Origin: Liolophura sinensis
Taxonomy: Eukaryota > Mollusca > Polyplacophora > Chitonida > Chitonidae
Direction of reading: 5' to 3'
Length of the DNA: 64,000 bases
Assembly (NCBI RefSeq): GCF_032854445.1
Contig: NC_088295.1
Location: forward strand, 52,435,249 to 52,499,248
Shown here: piece after piece, positions 9,931-21,788 of the stretch
Layout: every line of letters begins with the position of its first letter
How positions within the stretch are numbered: the stretch's first letter is position 1
Notes under the pieces: model-generated
Seen by the model: only the letters and a program-made list of their open reading frames with translations
Told to the model about the DNA's origin: nothing
The model's database searches: none
Program-made: the position numbers and the translations under genes

Positions 9931-11807
9931 CATGCACCATAATTTTTACGATGCCAAAAAATATAGCGTTCCTTTTTAGGTTGTGTTTAAATCGCCGAAT
10001 TTGTACGTTGATAACGGAGCTATAAGCGTTCACCATTTGTTTACTTTGCTAACCCTAAGGAGACAAGAAGTTATTAATTTTAAGACAGAAGTACATCTTG
10101 TGCTTTCAAGTGTTCATAAAACAGATATCTGTTTTGTTAACTAAAATACTTACTTCTTCGCTTCTCCACATGTAATGACAAGCGAAGTACAGACTTGTTA
10201 CTTGTACATATTTTAATTAAAGTTTATAAGTCTAACAAGCATGTATGTACCTCTTGCTGATTAGCATAACTAAAAAATGCTTTTCCATGTCCTAGCTAAA
10301 CACGCTACAAACAGTTATCATAATAATCAGCATCATGGTAGAAGATTTGTCAAGGAATTTAAGAAAGTATATTTTTTTATTTTTCAGTTGGAATGTATTG
10401 GTCATTTAAGTATCCATAAAATACACAGTTTAAACAGAGGGACAAAATTATATAGTGGAGATCACAGACGCATGGGGTATCTAGAAAAGTAAATTCCCCT
10501 TTTCAGTGCTGCCATCTTGTGACAAATGTGGAAAGTGACAAGTTTAATAAGAGATTTTTTTGTAACTTCTGATATAACAGAGAAGAGTTGTGAATGTTGT
10601 TAATGTAATGCAACGTATGTTTTTGGTCAAAATATAACGTTTTTGGATTTTGGTCTTGCCAGTTGTTTCTTTCTCCGAGAGGAACGCAGAGTAATAGATA
10701 CACATCTAATGGGCAATAGATAGCCAAAAACGACTTACCTTTTTCATGTCTTTATCAGTAAGGTCCCAAGCTAGAAAAAAGTAGCCCTTCATAACTTTGG
10801 TTATGTGTTGAGAAATGTGTAAAGATGGGTGGTCCATTATCTGCTAAGTCCAGAAAGCAATGGCTAGACTGTCCACATCCGTCTCTGTCAAACCTTCAAG
10901 GTCCTTCAATAGCTACAACAAGAACATTTTTTGTGCAATTATACACAAATGTACTTTTACTATTATCGGTGGCTATAAAAGTAGTACAGATTATGGCCAG
11001 AGAGACGCACAAGGTTTACAAGAGTTTCCCTTTTAAAGTGCTGGTTTTGCCCCTTAACCCATTTCATGAATCACAAATTCTACTGAAAGCAAAACACTAA
11101 ACTTAAGACTTAACACTAAACTATATGAAACAAAGCAGAAGATTGTCCAGTAACATCTTTAGTAATGACGAAAGTTTAAATCTGTATGTACCTTTATGTT
11201 CTCGAAATGAAACACAATGCAAAAGATCATTGAACGGTACTTCATCACTGTTTATAGACAAAGAAACCTTAAAAAGGCTTACAACCGACAGCTTCAAAAC
11301 TGATATTTAAATATCGGTAGTACAATTTTATCTAAACCTAATAGGTCCATATCTACTGAGGGAAACAAAAGCAAGTCCAAGATTCAAAAACTCACAAAAT
11401 TTAACGCAAACATATCCTCCGCACACGTGGTCTTGAAAGAGTGAAACTCCCTTCCCAGTTCCATGGCATCTTTTTTGCTAAAATTCAAAACTTTGGGGTA
11501 GGAGAGAGTGAAACACAACGGACCAGCAAACTTTGACCGCTTATATATGAACAACTACGGGCCTAAGTAGCGGTAGCTATTTCTGACCTTCACGAAGAAG
11601 GCTGCAAGTCCAAAAATCCATGCAGTTAAATCACTCTGGCTAACAGCCATTCGACATTTGTTGAAATTTTGATTATCAGTACATTAACCGTTGGCCCCAT
11701 GGGTCGGGCAAAACGGACTCTGTGGTCCATTATGCCCCATGGGATATTAATATAATGCATCAAAACACGCTAACTCTGCATCGAGCTTTGAACTTCAATT
11801 CATCGAA
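9931..11807. other. Non-coding region
   Basis: Only short, overlapping, unsupported ORFs are present. No repeats or RNA genes were recognised. Confidence 0.4.
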
Positions 11808-11813
11808 TTTTAT
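11808..11813 (-). terminator. Polyadenylation signal AATAAA
   Basis: On the minus strand AATAAA (tttatt on plus) lies 27 bp beyond the stop codon of the PHD-like ORF, a normal distance for a 3' terminal exon. Confidence 0.45.
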
Positions 11814-11839
11814 TCATTTAAAATGTAGGATTTAAAGTT

Positions 11840-12431
11840 TTACATGCACAAATCACACACAAATATCATCTCCTCATTCCCAACACCTACACATGATGAG
11901 TGGGTCCGTTGCAAGCATCCTGTACACTGGATCATACCATCGAGTTTGCTAGTGCTCCACATTCCCACGCAGAATAGGCACTCACCATCTATAGCACCTG
12001 CATCAACTGGATTGTCGAGGATGGCATCACCACTTGTCCTTGGTTTCTTGGGAACACTGGATTTTGGCCGCTGATTACGACATCGCTTGTCTTTATCTTC
12101 CTTTTCAGGAGTTCTGCTGGTTATTACTACCACTACTCCGAAGTAAATATTTGTACGGACTGCTGGTCAGAACAGCAGCCTTTCCACGACAGACATTCTT
12201 TTTGACTTTGACGGATGGTTTAACTGTAACTTTTGGAGGGGGGGAGGGGTGATATGTCATATAAATGCCTCCCGTGGCGGACAAAACTTTGAACGGTTCA
12301 GGCACCAAGAATGTGGAAGGTCCAGATGCTTGTGTGGAGAACCTTAGCACTGGAGAAGGCATAGTAACCCAATAAATAGTTAATCTGCCATTCTGGGGTG
12401 GGGGGGGGGGCATGGGACGCACTGTACGCAT
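11840..12431 (-). pseudogene. C-terminal piece of pogo/Tigger-like transposase with PHD-like zinc finger
   Basis: Two overlapping minus-strand frames (12431 to 12105, then 12133 to 11840) read as one region with a frame change near 12105-12130. The upstream part has RGKAAVLTSSPYK, similar to the linker of pogo-like DDE proteins. The downstream part is basic (KDKRCRNQRPKSSVPKKPR) and ends in a C-x2-C, C-x2-C, H-x2-C, C-x2-C zinc-binding module (ECLFC, QCTGC, HSSC, CDLC) followed directly by a stop. Many invertebrate pogo-like transposases end in such a module. The catalytic DDE domain is not found upstream, so this is a fragment. A host PHD-finger terminal exon is the main alternative. Confidence 0.5.
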
Positions 12432-12433
12432 GT

Positions 12434-13170
12434 TAACGCAACCGGAAACACGATGTCCCCGTAACTCGGGGAGATAACTCGCGCCTGACTGATCAAAATT
12501 GATAATTTGACAACACTTTCTATTTTATCAATGCGTAAGATATTTTAGTTTGAACTGTGAGATTTCAGCGCAAAATCACTTAGACAAAAAGTTCCACTTT
12601 TAAAACTTCATGTGGGATACTTTTTCTATGCATATACATTTAGTTTGGTGTTGTCTTTTTATTTATCTTTTTTTGTTTTATAAACCCGGAAGGGCCCACG
12701 TCTATCCATAGGTTGCTGGCACGACCGGAGAGAAAGCCACCATGAGCTGGACTTTAACTCATAGCGATCATAACGCATTGGTGAATGGCTCTAGGGTTAC
12801 TGCCCCGCGCTATACACTGCATACATTAGGAACATGCTAACGTGTACATGTATATCAACTATGCCATTGAGCTGATCTAAACGATTAATAATTCAAATCA
12901 ACTGTTAGAACCTATAACTGTAGATTATTCCGTGAATAACCATGCATAAACAATCGAATCTTTAATCCATAAACAGATATATCCAAAAATATATATATAT
13001 ACTAATCAAAACCGCTAATTTGTAGATTGATCAATGAATCAACCAATCAAATCGGACGAGCTATAAAATGCAGAAAACTAAATCAATACTGCGGATTGGT
13101 GGATTAACCAAATTGTGGAAATGAGTTAATTTTTCACAGGATTTGAGTTTATGCTGCTATAATAGCTCCT
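12434..13170. other. Non-coding region with a degraded SINE
   Basis: Nothing coding was recognised. It contains the old SINE fragment annotated separately and a short TA run near 12990. Confidence 0.4.
12692..12812 (-). mobile_element. Old degraded tRNA-derived SINE fragment
   Basis: Recognisable by ggttgctgg, cggagag-aagcca, atgagctgg and cgcattggtgaatggct in the same order as the intact minus-strand copy 400 bp downstream. It has many substitutions and has lost the 3' domain and tail. Confidence 0.7.
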
Positions 13171-13449
13171 CTACAGATCTTATTTTGATTTGATTGGTGT
13201 TTTAAGCCGTACTCAAGAATATTTCGCTTATACGACGGCGGCCAGCATTATGGTGGGTGGAAACCGGGCACAGCCCGGGGGAAACCCACGATCTTCCGCA
13301 GGTTGCTGGCAGACCTTCCCACATACGGCCGGAGAGGAAGCCAGCGTGAGCTGGGCTTGAACTCACAGCGACCGCATTGGTGAGAGGCTCCTGGGTCATT
13401 ACGCTGCGCTAGCCGACTGAGCCACGGAGGCCCCCTACAGATCTTATTT
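13171..13449 (-). mobile_element. Full-length tRNA-derived SINE with 15-bp target duplication
   Basis: The body is 13186-13434, flanked by ctacagatcttattt on both sides (13171-13185 and 13435-13449). On the minus strand the head is gcctccgtggctcag, a tRNA-type A box, with a B box (gagttcaagccc) downstream. A conserved central region (cgggctgtgcccggtttcc) and a 3' part (gaatattcttgagtacgg type) follow. The exact duplication shows insertion by target-primed reverse transcription and modest age. The central domain resembles the Meta-domain type SINEs described from molluscs; that name is from memory. Confidence 0.9.
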
Positions 13450-15545
13450 GCGTACAAGAAAGTTAATTCTACGACACTGACATATTCATACATGTAGAGT
13501 TGGTCTTTAGTGTGTACACTGGTCGGTTATTATTCGAGTCGTTGATATCCAATCTAAGCATCAATTCCTATATTATAGACGTAGTCCACGGGTGTGCCCT
13601 ATAAACCAAAACACATTCATGGTCTGTTTGTAAGCAGCATTGCACTTTATACGAAGTTATAATTCCAAGAAGACAGTCAGGTTGTACTTTATTCAAGGTA
13701 TATCCGTTTACACCTTGGACAATTGCTAGATTATAAATACTATATTTCATGAGTGAGACGGATATCCGTGACCTGTGTGCACGCGTGGTAAATCCCAGTA
13801 ACTTTATCAAAGCTTTTTTTTTAGCCCATTTTATAACCTTTGCATTAGAAATTAGAAGTTCAGAGAAAGAACGAGTACATGAACTGCCAACATATTTATG
13901 CATGACGAAAACAAACAAGAGACATCGTCGGCAAGGGGTGTATGCGGTTACCTTATATTCTTCAGAAATATGTAGAAAAATGAAACAAAAATTGGACAGT
14001 CTTTTTTACCATTCATGAAGTTTAAAATAAGTTACTTATGCAGTACAAACTTTTACGCAATTTTCAGCAATATTTCGGTTTAAAGAGACTATACCAAATT
14101 TTTTAAACTGAACTATTTCTGTTTTTCCTCTAATATTGACCAAAAAATGCCACCTTCTTGCGATTTTCTGTTTTTAACATCATAATTTATATTAACAGTT
14201 TCAGATCGACCCAAATTATGAAATTTTATGTATGCACAAAATAGAATGAGGATTGCCATTTACGTGGATGCAAAGTTCGTGTAAACTGGAGGCCATTTGG
14301 AATTCTTCCCGGGTTTCCGATCGGCCGTCAGCTACATGTGTACGTACTATGTTTTGAGGTATATTTACCTGGATAGTAGTATGCGTATGTGATTGGTTAT
14401 ATTATGCATTATTTCTGGAACAAAAATTTCGTAAATAAAGCAGCAGAATGCTTTAAATATTTATTAGAGTATTGTCAGAATTATTCTTAAACGAACATTT
14501 TCAGCCACTCGTGAGGCCAATTTGAATCTAGGCTGACCGTGTCAAATTGGGGGGGTGGGGGGGGGGGGGCTGCAAGAATACTGGGTCACATGGCACAGAT
14601 TTTACACCATGTGACCAGTTTGGGATTACAAATGTGTCTTAGACTTAGGTCAGACTTAATAATCTTGACTTCAAATTGTGACGTAAGGCATATATACCTC
14701 TGAAATTTGTATTTGTACTTAATCTAAAGCTTTCTGGCGAAAATGAATATTAACATTGAAGTTCAAATCTAAGTTCAGGCGCCTCGACTACGAAGATGTC
14801 TAAAACTGTCAGACTTTGTATTCTTCAAATCAGTTTACCTGAACTCCCGGTTCTCACAGAGACGGCGGCCCCCTGTCGGCTGCATGTATGAGAAACTGGC
14901 CATCCGTGAAACGTGTTCAACTTTCCCTGGACACTGCCGGTATAGGCCTACATCATGATGAGAACATTGAAGTTGCCGGTCCCGAAAGACTGATCGGCGA
15001 GCCACCCGCAGTTATCCGTCGGGTGTACGATAGCTAGGCTTACGGGCAGAACGAGACGTTATATTAGAAACTGATACTATATAACATTGTAGAGGTTCCG
15101 TTATACTAGCTATTTATGACATAACAATGACTCAAGGTCTTGTTACTCACTATAGCGCCGTCGAACGGTATTAAAAAATACGCCGCCTCCCCATTGTTTG
15201 TATCATGACGTCACAGAAAGATTGAACATTTGTTACCAATGTGTGGGACATCCGGTTGACCTATTTGCCACAATATTGACCATGATTGATCATGCACTTG
15301 TTTCTCAGTGATTGCTCAGAAATCGGTGTGACCTAAGGCAGAATATTTATATTTCCTTTTTTTAACTCAATTCATCAAATATTCAATCTTACATCATGGA
15401 AAGCTGCTGTGTATTAACTTTTTTCGAGATTATACATGTACATGTACACGTCAGGCCTACAGAAATTCTTCAGTATAGTCTCTTTAATACCCGACTTTCA
15501 GGAATATCGATGGGCTTAGCACACAATCATCAAAAATATTTCCAT
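13450..15545. other. Non-coding region
   Basis: No gene was recognised in 2.1 kb. A G-rich run lies near 14551-14570. ORFs are short and unsupported. Confidence 0.4.
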
Positions 15546-15719
15546 TTACAGAAGGTGGGAAGGTCTTCCAGCAACCTGCGGATGGTCGTGGGTTTCGTCC
15601 AGGCTCTGCCCGGTTTCCTCCCACCATAATGCTGGCCGCCGCCGTATAAGTGAAATATTCTTGAGTACGACGTAAAAAACCAATCAAATAAATAAATAAA
15701 TAAATCTTACAGGAGGTGG
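15546..15719 (+). mobile_element. Headless SINE copy with target duplication
   Basis: The body, about 15559-15706, starts at gaaggtcttccagcaacc and runs through ctctgcccggtttcc and the 3' domain to an (ATAA)n tail. It lacks the tRNA head. The flanks ttacagaaggtgg and ttacaggaggtgg differ by one base and are the probable target duplication, so the missing head reflects insertion and not later erosion. Confidence 0.85.
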
Positions 15720-16035
15720 ACTATGAGACGCTGCATACCGCCAGATGAATGAGTTCAACTGCACCACAGTAACGTCATGAAAGAGAGACAGTTTAATAAA
15801 TTACTGACTGCTCAAAGTAGTGAGGTTTACTTCTAGTCACATGCACATAAACCCTGAATTTAAATCGACCCATATAAAATCACAGAAGAATCTAACACTG
15901 TTCTGTTCAACTGAACACTATGTTCAATGCCAGTAATAGAAAATCGAAAAAGTGTGCAATTCACCTTTACGCATGACATTTATAATTAGGTAGACCTATG
16001 TATATGTCTTAAGACATAATATATATATATCCTCT

Positions 16036-16138
16036 GTCCGGGTTCCTTCCTCCCCACTTCTGGCTGCCATCGTATAAGTGAAATATTCTTGAGCACGGTG
16101 TAAAACATCAATCGAATAAACAAAAATTAAAAAATAAA
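16036..16138 (+). mobile_element. SINE 3' fragment
   Basis: Only the distal part is present: gtccgggttccttcctccc, then gccatcgtataagtgaaat and an A-rich tail. No target duplication could be defined. Confidence 0.75.
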
Positions 16139-19100
16139 TATTTAGATCTGTGCATTCAACATTCTGATATGCGTGCACACATATGTAGATGTCCAGCTGC
16201 AATTATTTAGTGCGCATATAGCTGTTAAAGTTTGTGGGGTGTTGCAGTGGTCATGCGGATTTCTATATACATGTACATATTAGGTCACCATGCACGGTCC
16301 AAGGTGACCGACTATCCTATATTTAAATAGTGTCAAGGCTGGACGTTAAACCTTTGAGCAAAGAGTCCCGATCAATCCTGAATTCCATCCAGCATAACTT
16401 AATGGGGTGACATGCAAATGTAACAGTGAAATGAACTATGTAGGCGTATAAACTTGTTATGAACATGGAAATTTGTCTTTTAATTTATGGGTCTTTATTG
16501 CCTGGGATAACAAGCTAGCCCTGGTGCCTGTTTCTGTGGACAGATGCATGGAGGTATTTAAGACATATCGAATTCGTCAAATCTCGTCAAATTCGAAAAA
16601 TAAAACGATGGAGAGAAGGAATGTCTCAGAGATGAGCCACATATCTTATGTGTTACAGAAGACTGGTATCTATCACACGCACGGCCCAGATTTTCACAGA
16701 TTTTGCCCGTCAGGAGAGCCCGCTAGAAGCTATTTTAAGAAGTATACTGAATTTGAACATGAGACTTCCGGGTATCACACACGAGAGGTCTAGTACATAG
16801 AGATAGTATGGCTTTTGATCTTCTGTCCTTAGACGAAAACAAAAGACACAAAGAATGAACTTTTGCAAGGTTGTTGTCCAGTCCCATGGTAAACTATGGT
16901 AATTAGTGTGATGTACGGATCCCCCATAACTAAACCAGAGACTTGGACAGCTTTGAAAATTTTTGTTGCTAATTTCCTGTCATTTTCAACTACTCAACAC
17001 AAAGGAAAACTGAGAGCGGAATAGAAGCCAGCAGCCTGAAATACACCAGAAGTCAAAACTATATCAAAATATTTTCTACCAGTGGCAAGCTTTAAAAGTT
17101 GTTAACGAATTTCGATGCCTTTCTCAAACTTTATGTATCGTTCCTAGGGTCAGTCTACAAGGATGTAAAATTTTCGGACAATCAGTTCCTTCGTTGTTGT
17201 GAAAAATACGTTTACGCCAACCACGTAACCAATTTTGCCGCGTATTTTTATGACACTGCCCGTATAGACATACCCTATAACATACCTAAGTTTCATTAAA
17301 ATCAGGTGGAATCTACAACCACTTTTAGCAGTAACGAAAATTTGCGTAAATTCTTACACAAACCTGCATGTTAAATTTTGATCAGTTTTTTGGGAAGTAC
17401 GTGAAAACCCAAAGCACTTGAACGGGAATAATTCTTAGAAATTCATAACCCTGAGGTTAAGGGGTTTCACAAATGACTGTGCTCCGTCCAACTATGCAGT
17501 TTTTATAGTTGACCTACTTTTCCTCTATTTGCAGTGGGCAGCCCAAGCCCAATTTACTTACGGAAAGGATTTACATTAAGAAGGTTTCATGGCCAGCCAA
17601 TCTGTAGTCATACGTGCCTAATTTGAAGTCAGTCAGTTTGGTGGTTCTGGAGAAGAAGATTCACAGCCCCTTTACAAAAGAAATTTACGGACGAAATCGA
17701 AGTATGAACCGGTAGCTTTCTTTCTCAACTGACAATTGCGAACGTCAGAGTACGCCGCATTGGTATGATTTTACTGCATTTTATAGAAATAAAATATATA
17801 AAATACAACTTTGTATAGAGGAAAGGAATTGAACTAAATGCAATTTTCTTTGTCTTTGAATTCAAGTATCTCAAACGATCAGCTCTATGTTAGCAGCTCG
17901 GCTACCGTGTTTATCTTTGGTTGACTCAAACACCATGTACATGGTTACACTGAAGTGGTCCAAAATGCTCACCCTCCTCGTTAGAACATATCCTATAATG
18001 TTAAAATGCTTCCTAAAGATTCTATGAACTAAACACAGTGCCGTTAAACGCTCACATATTTAGCGGCGGTTTTATTGGTGGGCGTTGTGGCTGCATGGCA
18101 TGCGTTTTGACCCGATCTGTGTTGTTAGATAGACCCAGTCCTTCCAAAATAATAACCAAATAACGAAGTGTACGTTACGATCAGGTCTTCTCCTGGTTAC
18201 ACACATCGACACGGCGATTAAAAAGCGGAAAGCAAACGTACCAAACGGCGAGTTCTGGTGAGACCTAGTCCTTTCGTGGTTGCACTCTTTTGTATGTCTC
18301 CTGTGAAGGAAAAACTCGAACGAACAAAAGGACGAGAGAAAAGGACGAAAGGGCGAAGAAAATGTTTTACTTCGCACTTTCGTACTTTTGTTTCGTCCTT
18401 TCGTAGTTTTGTTAGTTCTTTCGTAGTTTTGCCTCGCACTTTTTGTCTCGTCTTTTCGATATTTCGCTTTTTTGCATTTTTTAGAACAAATCAGTAATCA
18501 GTAATAATCAGTAAAAAGACAAAAGTACGCGTGGCCACTACGGAATTCCACATAATTAACCCATTTGTACCTGTTAGTGTCTGCGGTGTAATTAATACGG
18601 TAATTACAAATGGAACTAAAGCAAAGAAATTGTTATGCGCCATATTTTTGGCAGTGAAATGAGATTGTGCCACGGCACACTCCGCATGCGGTCTTCGTCA
18701 TCCCAGTACAGTTTGTAACTGTATAAATATTACTTACGATGTTAATAATTCAAATAATTTCCCAGAAAAGGAGAGTTTCCTGTAGGTTTTCTCTACTTTC
18801 TTGTCTTGACATGTTTTTAACCATATATGTTAAAATTTATTTAGTTGAAACTGAACCCAGAATCACAAATATAATCAAGGGCGGATTAATAGTGAATTGT
18901 CAATGAATTATCTGTGTCCACAAAAGAAACTTTCAATGAAACAATAATTGATTAACAGATGCATGCTAATTACCGATGTAGGCTTTGGATGTCTAAAGGA
19001 TAAACATCTTTTGCATGATTTTGGTAGCGTCAACATTTATTGCTGATAACACTTGCATTAAAACTTTCCTAGCATGAATTGATGTCAACCGAATGTCAGC

Positions 19101-19143
19101 AAATTAACTAACCTGTTCTGAGGTTGGCTTGATCAGAGATAAG
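16139..19143. other. Non-coding region
   Basis: No gene was recognised in 3 kb. A run at about 18306-18361 is rich in gaaagg/cgaa purines. It switches at about 18362 to a pyrimidine-rich run (ctttcgta repeated) up to about 18480, giving a strand-asymmetric, partly self-complementary low-complexity block. Confidence 0.4.
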
Positions 19144-19387
19144 TACACTCAAAAAATTAATCTGTTAATTTTAACAGATATTGTCTGGGTGATGTTAGAA
19201 TATATGAATATTCTGTATTCCAACAGAATGTTCTGTTAAATAGGACACACATATTCTACTAATTCAACATAAAGATTCAATTATACTAACAGGCATATGA
19301 CAGAATATTGTGTTATAATAACAGAATGCATTCTACCATCGCTCAGACATTTTCTGTTAAAATTAACAGATTAATTTTTTGAGTGTA
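19144..19387. mobile_element. 240-bp MITE with ~60-bp TIRs and TA duplication
   Basis: The body 19146-19385 begins cactcaaaaaattaatctg and ends in the reverse complement. The inverted arms continue for about 60 bp with a handful of mismatches (gatgttagaat against gatggtagaat at the inner edge). TA flanks both ends. There is no coding capacity. Size, long TIRs and TA target fit a non-autonomous Tc1/mariner-type element. Confidence 0.85.
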
Positions 19388-19942
19388 CAATGGTAATAAC
19401 ACAATTTGAAAAGGATAGACCGTTTTTCTGCTATATTACCGTCGTCTCAGTCTGATTGTCTCTGTCACGTGATCGATCGATGTGACCACTCAAAGTCTTA
19501 TTCACTCGGCCCGACACATTTGATTGATATATTTATTTGAATGACATCCCACCCAGTTACCGTGATTATATTTACATCGGGTCAACCAGCCATGTACGTT
19601 TCCTTACTCTAATTTCTCAGTGCTGAGCACCAAGCGATGCAGCAACAAGTACAATGTGTTAATTTCAGGTCTCAAGACTTTGGCCAATGATTATACATTA
19701 GGCCGCCGAAGCGGTCCATTCTAATTCATTTCCTTTTCCTGTGTTTGTGAGAGGAAATGGGAGGGGGTGGTGTGGTGAATGTTTAATGCGGAATTGGTGC
19801 TGATATTTCAGTTCAAGTCCGATTTAAATAACGAAACAAAATATGTTTTACCCATATCGCACATAGTCTAAGGCTGTGCGAGATTTATGACTGAACTGAA
19901 TCGACCATTCCATCTAGTGCATGAATTAATATCATGTAGGCC
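19388..19942. other. Non-coding region
   Basis: Nothing was recognised apart from ordinary AT-rich sequence. Confidence 0.35.
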
Positions 19943-20230
19943 TATACGTACATGTATTTTATTTATTTATTTATTTATTTATTTGATTGGTGTTTTACGC
20001 CGTACTCCAGAATATTTCACTTATACGACGGCGGCCAGCATTATGGTGGGTGGAAACCCACGACCATCCGCAGGTTGCTGACAGACCTTCGCACGTACGG
20101 CCGGAGAGGAAGCCAGCATGAGCTGGGCTTGAACTCACAGCGACCGCATTGGTGAGAGACTCCTGGGTCATTACGCTGCGCAAGCGCTTTAACCGACCGA
20201 GCCACGGAGGCCCCAATATACGTACATGTA
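19943..20230 (-). mobile_element. Full-length SINE with 14-bp target duplication
   Basis: The body is about 19957-20216 with a TTTA-repeat tail at its left side (plus strand view) and the tRNA-like head at right (gagccacggaggcccc). The flanks tatacgtacatgta at 19943-19956 and 20217-20230 are identical. The central domain has a small deletion: the gggcagagcccgggg segment seen in sister copies is missing. Confidence 0.9.
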
Positions 20231-20361
20231 CATCGGTTGGCTAATGTAGCCTCCTCGCACCTGTTGGTGTAGCTGACTCTCCAGTTATTCCAGTTGAATC
20301 AACAGTGATAAATACAAATCCAACACAATTATTTCATGTTTTGAGAGTAAATTTTGTTTTG

Positions 20362-20379
20362 ACCTGATTATAGTTTATA

Positions 20380-20447
<68 letters not shown>

Positions 20448-20463
20448 TAAACTATAATCAGGT
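20362..20463. repeat. Perfect palindrome enclosing (TA)n
   Basis: Arms of 19 bp (acctgattatagtttatac at 20362-20380 and its exact reverse complement at 20445-20463) flank about 60 bp of nearly pure TA repeat, itself self-complementary. The whole 102 bp can fold as one hairpin or cruciform. It is followed at once by an (ACGT)n run. Confidence 0.92.
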
Positions 20464-20785
20464 ACGTACGTACGTATATATAGTATAGCTTATACCAACT
20501 GTAGGTGGAGCATACAGTACTCTATACGTACATGTAAGCTCATCATACCGACATCAACATTTGCCACCGCACACCCGGAATATAACAGAAGTTTAAATAA
20601 GAAAAAGAATTCGTGTGCTGACCAAAGTCCACAGGAAGACACGGATTGTTATCTAGGTCAGGTGAATACAGCCAACAATATAATTACCGGTATAGAAAAA
20701 GCTATTAAGAGATGTACATGTATGTTTCACGAAAACAAGTGTTAAAGAAACCGTTAACCTTTGGACCCGGGCTTCGATCCACCCA
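20464..20785. other. Non-coding spacer
   Basis: It begins with cgtacgtacgta and then holds nothing recognisable. Confidence 0.35.
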
Positions 20786-20960
20786 GTTTGTGACGTCAGC
20801 GGCCTTGACATGGCTGACCTCTGATTATTCCAGTTTTATCCAATGACATGGCGTGACGCTGACACACCTCCACTGCACGCTGTGCCATTGGATGTTTCTG
20901 GGGGTGTGTCAGCATAAATACGTCCATTTCGTCAGCCGCCCGACCGTCAGCTGACATGGA
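20786..20960 (+). promoter_or_regulatory. Candidate Pol II promoter with CRE, CCAAT and TATA-like motifs
   Basis: A perfect CRE tgacgtca (20791-20798) is followed by a forward CCAAT (tccaatgac near 20839), an inverted one (ccattgg near 20885) and a TATA-like cataaatac near 20913. The local GC content is higher than in the surroundings. An inverted pair gctgacacacc / ggtgtgtcagc lies between. An ATG at about 20956 opens a short frame (MEYSSGPAGRGRQTYVQ). The next recognised gene on this strand is UCP, whose coding start is 3.9 kb downstream and whose ATG is preceded by a plausible 3' splice site, so a 5' UTR exon here is possible but unproven. Confidence 0.35.
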
Positions 20961-21427
20961 GTATTCTTCGGGGCCAGCAGGTCGAGGCCGGCAAACCTAT
21001 GTCCAGCTAGCATATAATTAATCCGCTTGAGGAGAATTCACTGCTGTGTTTTGTCGTCGACCTTGTTCTTGATTTAAGGTTACTGCCCCCAAAAACATCA
21101 ACTTCTAAAGGCAAATGAAGGTAAGGCAATGATAGAATTATCAGTGAATTGGACACAATTTTGTGTTGTTCGATTGGCGTGGTTTGTTTTCCGTTGATCG
21201 CTACAATTTCTTGCACGGCCATCAGCTGATCTTCGCATGTCAAAATGGTGTTTCGACCCACCAGCATTTTGGCCTGCTTGCAAAGTGGGCTTATACAATA
21301 TTTTATACTTGATCGCGCGACTCTTGTGAATACAGAATATGGTACAGCTTTAAAGAAAAACAAGCCAACGAAAGGGAAGACACGTGCAATGTAGATTGTA
21401 ATGATTAAGTTATATTATGCATCTATA

Positions 21428-21500
21428 GTGAGTGAGTGCTTTAGGTTTAATATCGTACTTAACAGTTTTTCAGTCATATTACGACGATGTTATGCGTCTA
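21428..21500 (+). repeat. Fragment of a second dispersed repeat (gtgagtgagtg family)
   Basis: It starts gtgagtgagtgctttaggtt and continues with atcgtacttaacagtttttc. A diverged counterpart lies at 30834-30880 (gtgagtgagtgtttggggtt then catactt). Sequences beginning this way are common SINE-like repeats in mollusc genomes in my recollection. Confidence 0.4.
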
Positions 21501-21748
21501 TATGGCTTGTCCATATATGCTTGCACGCCTCTTTGGTGGTTAACATAGACCAGAGATATTGAAGGGAAATTAATTATACAAACGTTTGTTTTCCTTTTTT
21601 TTACTTTTTTTTTAATCGTGAAGGAACACGTGCTCAACATCAGTAGACCTATAAGCCTGCCAAGCCGCTGGCAAGCGACCACACCCACGCAATTGAGCCA
21701 ACAACACGCAATTGAGCCAACCCCACCCCATTTCTTGTTCCTTGGGCT

Positions 21749-21750
21749 TT

Positions 21751-21781
<31 letters not shown>

Positions 21782-21788
21782 TTCTCTC
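21749..21788. repeat. (TC)n microsatellite
   Basis: About 25 bp of pure TC dinucleotides followed by an interrupted TTTC/TCTC stretch. Confidence 0.9.

Noticed and set aside
16473-16793. 106-codon ORF, plus strand
   Set aside because: No family resemblance or gene context; length compatible with chance.
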